A stretch of 64,000 nt of DNA from Oerskovia jenensis (GTDB taxonomy: Bacteria > Actinomycetota > Actinomycetes > Actinomycetales > Cellulomonadaceae), in assembly GCF_016907235.1 (NCBI RefSeq), contig NZ_JAFBBO010000001.1, positions 434,001-498,000 on the forward strand. Direction: 5' to 3'. Below the pieces are notes generated by a model, which did no database searches, was not told where the DNA came from, and saw only the letters and a list, made by a program, of their open reading frames with translations. The position numbers were made by a program, and so were the translations under genes. Of the stretch, positions 58,288 to 64,000 are shown piece by piece. How positions within the stretch are numbered: the stretch's first letter is position 1; the number at the start of each line of letters is the position of its first letter.

Positions 58288-59031
58288 TCAGCCCTCGAAC
58301 AGGTCGATCACTTCGCCCGCGAGGATGCGCGAGAGCATGTCGACGTCCACGAGCGCGAGCGACGGCGTCCGGCTCAGCCCGGGCAGGACCGGCACGGGGA
58401 CCACGGCCTCGACACCGAGCGTCGCCGCGCCGGCGGCCTGCGCAGACCCGATGCCCGTGGGCGAGTCCTCGATCGCGACGCACCGCGTCACGTCGACCCC
58501 CAGGCGCTCTGCGGCCACGAGGTACGGCTCGGGGTGGGGCTTGCCGTGCGTGACCTCGTCCCCGCACACGAGCGTCTCGAACGACCCGGGCGGGGTCATC
58601 CCGACGACGGGCTCGGCGAGCGAGCGGTACGACATGGTGACGAGCGCGCACGGCACCCCGCGCTCGCGCAGCTCGGCGAGGAGCTCTCGCGCGCCGGGCT
58701 GCCACGGGACCTCGACCTCGACCTGCGCGATCACGCGCGAGATGAGGAAGTCGATGATCTGCTCGGCGGGCAGGTCGACGCCCTCTGCCTGGAGGATCCT
58801 GGCCGACTCGACGAGCGGGTTGCCGACCATCTGCATCGCCTGCTCGTGCGACCAGGTCCCGCCGTGCGCCTCGACGAGCTCGTGCTCGGCGGCGATCCAG
58901 TAGGGCTCGGTGTCGACGAGCGTGCCGTCCATGTCCCACAGGACGGCCTGCGGCAGGACGAGCGCCTCACGAGCGGCGGTGTCGGGGCGTGCGAGAGCGG
59001 GTGTTTCCAGGGGGTTCAACGAGTACTCCAT
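58288..59031 (-). CDS. HAD family hydrolase (subfamily IA, phosphatase/phosphoglucomutase-like)
   Basis: 247 aa from ATG 59031. Motif I LWDMDGTLVDTEPYW with the nucleophile Asp near residue 33, motif II ALVTMSYRS, motif III KPHPEPYLVAAERL and motif IV AIEDSPTGIGSAQAAG. Cap domain between motifs I and II. Probably a sugar-phosphate phosphatase; substrate unknown. Convergent with the ABC permease gene and divergent from the PAC2 gene. Confidence 0.93.
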   Translation of the reverse strand: MEYSLNPLETPALARPDTAAREALVLPQAVLWDMDGTLVDTEPYWIAAEHELVEAHGGTWSHEQAMQMVGNPLVESARILQAEGVDLPAEQIIDFLISRVIAQVEVEVPWQPGARELLAELRERGVPCALVTMSYRSLAEPVVGMTPPGSFETLVCGDEVTHGKPHPEPYLVAAERLGVDVTRCVAIEDSPTGIGSAQAAGAATLGVEAVVPVPVLPGLSRTPSLALVDVDMLSRILAGEVIDLFEG

Positions 59032-59062
59032 GCTTCGGGGAACGGTTCGTGGCCGTCCTGCC

Positions 59063-59068
59063 ACCCTA
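59063..59068 (-). promoter_or_regulatory. -10 box TAGGGT of the HAD gene
   Basis: TAnnnT hexamer about 30 nt upstream of ATG 59031. Confidence 0.4.
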
Positions 59069-59163
59069 GCTGGCGACCCTGCCACGGCCCACGCGCGCCT
59101 CCCGGCGGGGACGGGCGAGGGCCGCACCGGGACTCCGCGTCGGCCGCCGGACCTTCGGCGTCC

Positions 59164-59169
59164 TAGGCT
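59164..59169 (+). promoter_or_regulatory. -10 box TAGGCT of the leaderless PAC2 gene
   Basis: TAGGCT, 6 nt before ATG 59176, no Shine-Dalgarno. Confidence 0.6.
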
Positions 59170-59175
59170 GGGACG

Positions 59176-60084
59176 ATGAACGAGACCAGGGAACCGCTCG
59201 ACCCGGCCGACCTGCCCGAGCCGACACTCCCGGCCGAGCCGGCCGAGCACCGCCAGACGGTCATGCTCGCCGCTTTCGAGGGATGGAACGACGCCGGCAG
59301 TGCCGCGACCGCGGCGCTCCTGCACCTGCACGACCTGTGGGACGCCCAGGACCTCGCGGAGCTGGACCCCGAGGAGTACCACGACTTCCAGGTCATCCGC
59401 CCGGTCGTCACGACCGGGGAGGACGGCCGCCGCGAGATCACCTGGCCGGCGACCAGGATCGTCGCGGCCACGGCCCCGGGCAGCGGCAGGCGAGTCCTGC
59501 TGGTGCACGGGATCGAGCCGTCGATGCGGTGGCGCCGGTACTGCCGCGAGCTGCTCGACCTCGCCGAGCGCGAGGGGGTGACCACGGTCGTCACGCTCGG
59601 CGCGCTGCTCGCCGACGTCCCGCACACGCGGCCCATCCCCATGACGGCCACGTCCGAGAGCGCTGGCCTGCGTGCGGTCCTCGACGTCGAGCCCAACTCG
59701 TACGAGGGGCCGACGGGGATCGTGGGCGTCCTCCAGCACGCCGCCGCGGAGCGCGGGATGCGGTCCGTGTCGTTGTGGGCCGCGGTGCCGCACTACGTCG
59801 CCAACCCGCCCTCACCCAAGGCCACGATCGCGATCCTGTCGCGGGTCGAGGAGCTGCTGTCCGACCCGATCCCGCTGGGCGACCTCCCCGAGGAGGCCGA
59901 GGCGTGGCAGCACGGCGTCGACGAGCTCGCCGCGGAGGACGAGGAGATCGCGGAGTACGTCCACCAGCTCGAGGAGGCCAAGGACACGGCCGAGCTGCCC
60001 GAGGCGAGCGGTGAGGCCATCGCCCGCGAGTTCGAGCGCTATCTCAAGCGCCGGGACGACGGCACGGGCGGCCCGCTCGCCTGA
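59176..60084 (+). CDS. PAC2 family protein (proteasome assembly chaperone-like)
   Basis: 302 aa. Family motifs: LAAFEGWNDAGSAAT near residue 30, VLLVHGIEPSMRWRRYC, TLGALLADVPHTRP and WAAVPHYVANPPSPKAT. Members resemble eukaryotic PAC2 that assists 20S assembly. It may assist the PrcAB core encoded 13 kb away; no direct proof, but retention in Pup-proteasome bacteria is suggestive. The C-terminus is charged and helical. Confidence 0.9.
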   Translation: MNETREPLDPADLPEPTLPAEPAEHRQTVMLAAFEGWNDAGSAATAALLHLHDLWDAQDLAELDPEEYHDFQVIRPVVTTGEDGRREITWPATRIVAATAPGSGRRVLLVHGIEPSMRWRRYCRELLDLAEREGVTTVVTLGALLADVPHTRPIPMTATSESAGLRAVLDVEPNSYEGPTGIVGVLQHAAAERGMRSVSLWAAVPHYVANPPSPKATIAILSRVEELLSDPIPLGDLPEEAEAWQHGVDELAAEDEEIAEYVHQLEEAKDTAELPEASGEAIAREFERYLKRRDDGTGGPLA

Positions 60085-60128
60085 GCACCGGGTCGGCGCC
60101 TCCCGTGGGGCCCGGTCCCGCACGACGA

Positions 60129-60164
60129 ACGGCCCGTGGCCCCACCGAGGGAGCCACGGGCCGT
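60129..60164. terminator. Bidirectional terminator between PAC2 and mshC
   Basis: ACGGCCCGTGGC / GCCACGGGCCGT, perfect 12-bp arms, between convergent stops. Confidence 0.75.
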
Positions 60165-60195
60165 CGTCGCAGGCAGGGGTGGGTGGGCGACGGGG

Positions 60196-61470
60196 TCAGA
60201 GCCGCACCCCGAGGAGCGCGTTGACCGCGCGCGAGATCACGCCGGGCGCGCCCTCGGTGTCGGCCGAGGTGTCGCGCCCGTCGGCGAGCGAGACGTCGGC
60301 CCACGCGTCGACCGCGGCGAGCGCGGCGGGGGCGTCGAGGTCGTCCGCGAGCGCCGCGCGCACCGCTGCGAGGGTCGCGTCGGCCTCGGGTCCGCCGTTG
60401 CCGGACACGGCCGAGCGCCACCGCTCGAGTCGCTCGACGCCCGCCGGGAGGTCGGCGTCGGTCCATTCCCACTCGGAGCGGTAGTGGTGCGCGAGGAGCG
60501 CGAGGCGGATGGCCATGGGGTCGACGCCCGTGGCGCGCAGCCGCGAGACGAACACGAGGTTCCCCCGTGACTTGCTCATCTTCTCGCCCTGGTAGGCGAC
60601 GAGACCCGCGTGCACGTGGTTGCGTGCGCCGAAGCCGTGGTCGAGCAGGCGGTCGTGCGAGGTCGACATCTCGTGGTGCGGGAAGAGGAGGTCCGCTCCG
60701 CCACCCTGGATGTCGAAGGGCAGGCCCAGGCCGTCGCGTGCGATGACGGCGCACTCGATGTGCCAGCCAGGGCGCCCGGTGCCGAGGCTCGCGCCGTCCC
60801 AGGTGGGTTCGCCCCTGCGTTCGCGCCGCCACAGCAGCGGGTCGAGGGGGTCCTTCTTGCCGTCGCGGTCGGGGTCTCCCCCGCGCTCGCCGAAGAGCTT
60901 GAGCATGTCCTCGCGGCTGAGCCGCGACACGGCGCCGAAGCGCGCGTCGGCGCTGAGGTCGGCGTACACGTCCCCGAGATCTGGACGGTCACCGCCCGCT
61001 CCGGGCTCGACGGGCACGCGGTACGCGAAGCCGTCCTCGATGAGCGCTTCGACGGCCGCCACGACGTCCGGGATGGCCTCGACCGCCCCGCGGTACACGT
61101 CGGGGGGCACGACGCCGAGGGCCGTCATGTCCTCGGCGAGCAGCGCCGTCTGCTCGACCGCGAGGTCCCACCAGTCGACGCCGGTCGCGGTCGCACGCTC
61201 GAGCAGCGGGTCGTCGACGTCGGTCACGTTCGAGGCGTGCGTGACCTGGTGCCCGGAGTCGCGCCAGGCGCGGTTGAGCAGGTCGAACGCGACGTAGGTC
61301 GCGGCGTGCCCGATGTGGGTCGCGTCGTACGGGGTGATCCCGCAGACGTACATGGTCGCGGTGTCCCCCTGCGCGGCGACGACGAGCTCCCCGGTGGTGC
61401 TGTCGTGCACCCGGATCGGGAGTCCTCGGCCGGGCAGGGAAGGAATCTGAGGCATGGGCCAGCTGTGCAC
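60196..61470 (-). CDS. mshC: L-cysteine:1D-myo-inositol 2-amino-2-deoxy-alpha-D-glucopyranoside ligase MshC
   Basis: 424 aa from GTG 61470, 6 nt after TAAGGT. Class I cysteinyl-tRNA-synthetase-like core: [17 protein letters not shown] with HIGH, zinc-binding [10 protein letters not shown] and the KMSKS motif in [10 protein letters not shown]. The short C-terminus without anticodon-binding domain distinguishes it from CysS. It joins Cys to GlcN-Ins in mycothiol synthesis, the actinobacterial glutathione substitute. Confidence 0.94.
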   Translation of the reverse strand: MHSWPMPQIPSLPGRGLPIRVHDSTTGELVVAAQGDTATMYVCGITPYDATHIGHAATYVAFDLLNRAWRDSGHQVTHASNVTDVDDPLLERATATGVDWWDLAVEQTALLAEDMTALGVVPPDVYRGAVEAIPDVVAAVEALIEDGFAYRVPVEPGAGGDRPDLGDVYADLSADARFGAVSRLSREDMLKLFGERGGDPDRDGKKDPLDPLLWRRERRGEPTWDGASLGTGRPGWHIECAVIARDGLGLPFDIQGGGADLLFPHHEMSTSHDRLLDHGFGARNHVHAGLVAYQGEKMSKSRGNLVFVSRLRATGVDPMAIRLALLAHHYRSEWEWTDADLPAGVERLERWRSAVSGNGGPEADATLAAVRAALADDLDAPAALAAVDAWADVSLADGRDTSADTEGAPGVISRAVNALLGVRL

Positions 61471-61476
61471 GCGACA

Positions 61477-61482
61477 ACCTTA
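61477..61482 (-). promoter_or_regulatory. -10 box TAAGGT of leaderless mshC
   Basis: TAAGGT with 6 nt to GTG 61470; this supports the GTG over ATG 61455. Confidence 0.55.
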
Positions 61483-61598
61483 GCCGCGAACGGGCGCGGG
61501 GTCCTCGACCGTCCTCGCCGCGGGACACTCCGCGTCGACGCCGGGTGCCCGACGACGGCGCGCCCCCGGTCCTGGGTGGCGTGCCTGCGGCGTCGGGC

Positions 61599-61604
61599 AA
61601 GAAT
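61599..61604 (+). promoter_or_regulatory. -10 box AAGAAT of the CorA gene
   Basis: AAGAAT with 6 nt to GTG 61611. Confidence 0.4.
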
Positions 61605-61610
61605 GCAGGG

Positions 61611-62723
61611 GTGAGCGAACCCACACGTCCTCCCGACCCCCGTTCCCCCGAGCACGACGCCTCCGAGAAGCCGCGCTCGGCGCCCACGCGCTACAAGGAG
61701 CTGTGGGTCGAGGGGTCCGACGGGCGCGTGCGGCCCGCTGAGGGGCGCACCGGACCGGGCGACGTCGCGGACGCGGTCGACCCGGGAGCGGACGACCAGG
61801 GAGCGACCGACCAGGAGAGCGGGGCGCGCTGGTACGAGGTCCGCACGCTCGACGACTTCGTGGAGGCCGCCGAAGCCCTCGGCGTGGGCCTGAGCACCCA
61901 GTGGGGGCGCGGGCACCTGCCCGTGCACGTGCGGCACGTCAAGCACCCCCTCGCGCACGTCGAGCACATCGGCATGGACTGGCTGCTCGTCGTGACCCCG
62001 ACCGTGGCCTTCTCCGAGGACGACCGGCAGGTCAGCACGGGCAGCTTCTGCATCCTCGTCGGACCGGACGTCGTGGTCACGGTCGAGAAGGGCGCCGGGG
62101 GCGTCCACGACCGGATGCGCGAGCACCTGACCGGCCCGTCGCACGGGCGGGGCAAGGGTGTGCAGCACCTGGCGGGCGAGGCCCTGTTCGCGCTCGTGGC
62201 GACCGCCTCCGACGTCGAGCTGGCCCTGGGCGACGCGGTCGCCGAGGTCGAGAAGATCGTGTTCGAGCCCCGACGGAACACCGACCCCGTCCTGCCCATC
62301 TACGACCTCAAGCGCGAGATCACCGAGGCCCGGCGGGCGCTGCTGCCCATCACGGCCGAGCTGCCCGAGCTCGTGTCAGGAAGCGCCCGGTCGCGCATCA
62401 CGTTCGACAAGCGGCTCATGGACCGCCTCGTCTCGACGGTCGAGCGCATCGACCGCCACCTCGACGCGCACGACGACCTGCTGTCCGACATGCTCTCGGT
62501 GCACCTGTCGCAGGTCTCGGTGCGCCAGAACGAGGACATGCGCACGATCAGCGCCTGGGCCGCGATCCTCGTGTTCCCCACGATTGTCGGCGGCGTCTAC
62601 GGCATGAACTTCGACCACATCCCCGAGCTGCACTGGTCGCTCGGCTACCCGATGGCGCTCGCGATCATGGTGGCCGGGTGCGTGGGCCTGTACGGGGCGT
62701 TCAAGAAGGTGGGGTGGATGTAG
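61611..62723 (+). CDS. CorA-like magnesium/cobalt transporter
   Basis: 370 aa from GTG 61611. A disordered charged N-terminus of 75 residues precedes the large cytoplasmic funnel, then the stalk helices and two membrane helices at the C-terminus. The selectivity motif YGMNF lies between them. Pentameric divalent cation channel of the CorA/ZntB superfamily. Convergent with uppP. Confidence 0.92.
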   Translation: MSEPTRPPDPRSPEHDASEKPRSAPTRYKELWVEGSDGRVRPAEGRTGPGDVADAVDPGADDQGATDQESGARWYEVRTLDDFVEAAEALGVGLSTQWGRGHLPVHVRHVKHPLAHVEHIGMDWLLVVTPTVAFSEDDRQVSTGSFCILVGPDVVVTVEKGAGGVHDRMREHLTGPSHGRGKGVQHLAGEALFALVATASDVELALGDAVAEVEKIVFEPRRNTDPVLPIYDLKREITEARRALLPITAELPELVSGSARSRITFDKRLMDRLVSTVERIDRHLDAHDDLLSDMLSVHLSQVSVRQNEDMRTISAWAAILVFPTIVGGVYGMNFDHIPELHWSLGYPMALAIMVAGCVGLYGAFKKVGWM

Positions 62724-62762
62724 CCGGCGGGCCGCGCGACGTGCGCCCGGCCGCGAGGTGCG

Positions 62763-63623
62763 TCAGGCGAGCGGCTGCAGGACCCCGAACGTGAGCAGCA
62801 GCACCACGACCCCGGAGAGCACGAGCCGGTAGATCACGAACGGCGTGTAGCTGAACGTCGAGACGATCTTCAGGAACGCGATGATCACCAGGTACCCGAC
62901 GACGAAGGCGACGAGCGTCGCGATCAGGGTCGCCCCGAACCCGGGAGCGCCCGGCACGGGCTCCGCCGACATCGACTTCGCGAGCTGGTAGAACCCCGAG
63001 CCGAGGACCGCGGGGATCGCGAGCAGGAACGAATAGCGTGCGGCCGCCTCGCGCGTGAACCCCATGAGCAGGCCCGCCGTGATCGTGCCGCCGGACCGGG
63101 ACACGCCGGGAACCAGGGCGAGGGCCTGCGCGAGCCCGAAGCCGACGGCCTGTCGCGGGGTCAGCTCGTCGAGCGTGCGCCTCTTGGCCCCGACCCGGTC
63201 GGCGAGCCCGAGGAGGAAGCCGAACGCGGCGAGCATGAACGCCGTGATGTACAGGTTGCGCAGCGACGCCTCGATCGCGTCCTGGAACGCGAGCCCGAGC
63301 ACCACGATCGGGATCGAGCCGAGTGCGATGAACCAGGCCATGGCGGCGTGGTGGTCGCCCTTGCCCGTCCGTGCGCGCCAGTCGGTGCCGTTGTCGCCCC
63401 GGATCGCCCGCCACCACGCGCCGCAGATCGTGGCGATGTCCCGGCGGAAGTACAGCAGGACCGCGGTCTCGGTCCCGATCTGGGTGATCGCGGTGAAGGC
63501 CGCCCCCGGGTCGGCCGAGCCGATCAGCTCACCCACGATGCGCAGGTGCGCGCTCGAGGAGACGGGCAAGAACTCGGTCAGGCCCTGGACGAGGCCGAGG
63601 AGGACTGCTTCCCACGCATTCAC
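62763..63623 (-). CDS. uppP: Undecaprenyl-diphosphatase UppP
   Basis: 286 aa from GTG 63623, 7 nt after TATCGT; GTG 63632 would add MPF. Eight helices with motifs LGLVQGLTEFLPVSSSAHL and LVPGVSRSGGTITAGLLMG. It dephosphorylates undecaprenyl diphosphate to recycle the lipid carrier for peptidoglycan, the carrier class also relevant to GtrA-type proteins at 7-11 kb. Confidence 0.96.
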   Translation of the reverse strand: MNAWEAVLLGLVQGLTEFLPVSSSAHLRIVGELIGSADPGAAFTAITQIGTETAVLLYFRRDIATICGAWWRAIRGDNGTDWRARTGKGDHHAAMAWFIALGSIPIVVLGLAFQDAIEASLRNLYITAFMLAAFGFLLGLADRVGAKRRTLDELTPRQAVGFGLAQALALVPGVSRSGGTITAGLLMGFTREAAARYSFLLAIPAVLGSGFYQLAKSMSAEPVPGAPGFGATLIATLVAFVVGYLVIIAFLKIVSTFSYTPFVIYRLVLSGVVVLLLTFGVLQPLA

Positions 63624-63630
63624 GAAGGGC

Positions 63631-63636
63631 ACGATA
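63631..63636 (-). promoter_or_regulatory. -10 box TATCGT of leaderless uppP
   Basis: TATCGT with 7 nt to GTG 63623. Confidence 0.45.
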
Positions 63637-63861
63637 CCGGCGCGTGACGGCCGACCATGGCCGGACAGGCCGGATCGTCGAAAGCGTCATCGGGGCGTCG
63701 ACCGACGGCCACCGCGCGGGCATCCACCGGTCACCGTCCGGACACCTGCCGGCCCTCGCGACGAGCCAGCCGTGCCCCCGCGTCCGACCGCGCAGGCGGA
63801 AGCGACGGACCTCACCCTCCCGAGAGCGCCACGTCTCCGGGCACCACGCCCTTTTCGCCGG

Positions 63862-63867
63862 TAACCT
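63862..63867 (+). promoter_or_regulatory. -10 box TAACCT of the aldo/keto reductase gene
   Basis: TAACCT with 7 nt to ATG 63875. Confidence 0.5.
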
Positions 63868-63874
63868 GCCGCGC

Positions 63875-64000
63875 ATGGAACTTCGTCAGCTCGGCCGCAC
63901 CGGCCTTCGCGTCTCGCCCGTGGGCCTGGGGACCATGGCGTGGGGTCGGGACACCGACGAGATCGACGCGGCCGAGCAGCTCCGCGACTTCGTCGACGCC
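63875..64000 (+). CDS. Aldo/keto reductase, 5' part only
   Basis: The first 42 codons are present and the rest is beyond the window. MELRQLGRTGLRVSPVGLGTM with GRTGLRVS and LGTMAWG is the start of the NADPH-binding TIM barrel of aldo/keto reductases. Substrate cannot be told from this part. Confidence 0.85.
   Translation, partial: MELRQLGRTGLRVSPVGLGTMAWGRDTDEIDAAEQLRDFVDA

Noticed and set aside
60196-61470. Cysteinyl-tRNA synthetase
   Set aside because: Lacks the C-terminal anticodon-binding part and has MshC-type length and motifs.

Overview
The window is high-GC actinobacterial DNA. The complete Pup-proteasome locus, mycothiol biosynthesis (mshC), many GTG starts, GTGA/ATGA start-stop overlaps and apparently leaderless genes indicate a member of the Micrococcales. 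The glycoside hydrolase family 3 (GH3) genes and the gene order suggest a Cellulomonas/Cellulosimicrobium-like organism. That placement is inference from gene content; there is no rRNA gene here. I saw no tRNA, rRNA, CRISPR array, insertion sequence or prophage.

Layout. 1-11.8 kb, minus strand: a glycan region with three GH3 beta-glycosidases. One is membrane-anchored with swapped domain order and runs off the left edge, one is a lipoprotein, and one is cytoplasmic. The cytoplasmic enzyme lies in a GtrA - GH3 - GtrA - glycosyltransferase 2 operon. The lipoprotein GH3 gene and this operon share a roughly 240-bp upstream region holding a pair of 14-bp direct repeats spaced 21 bp, a conserved Shine-Dalgarno element and a short upstream reading frame. 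They therefore look like one regulon. 11.8-19.5 kb, mostly plus strand: a TetR regulator divergent from a ketosteroid-dehydrogenase-like flavoprotein with a palindromic operator between them, a LysE exporter, an orphan NrdI, a coupled XRE - ImmA/IrrE-like peptidase - 7TM protein - PAP2-like cassette, and a second LysE exporter behind an Arg-rich leader frame.

19.5-40.9 kb, minus strand: an orphan RlaP-type nucleotidyltransferase, then a long run of core metabolism. In transcription order this run is a heterodimeric ABC exporter (two genes), hisI, trpE, a Trp-associated membrane protein, three small membrane proteins, trpC, trpB, trpA, lgt, gltB, gltD and pyk. Adjacent genes often overlap by 4 nt. 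41-53.2 kb: a plus-strand mycothiol-related protein, then, in transcription order on the minus strand, an M50 site-2 protease, trmI, arc/mpa, dop, pup, prcB, prcA, pafA, an FKBP lipoprotein and hisF. This region supplies pupylation (PafA), depupylation (Dop), unfolding (ARC) and degradation (PrcAB).

53.2-64 kb: a RecB-type nuclease, a DesK/DesR-like two-component system divergent from a two-gene ABC exporter, a HAD phosphatase divergent from a PAC2 proteasome-assembly-type protein, mshC, a CorA transporter, uppP, and the first 42 codons of an aldo/keto reductase. Many transcription starts look leaderless: a TAnnnT-type -10 box lies 6-7 nt before the start codon. This was used to choose several starts.
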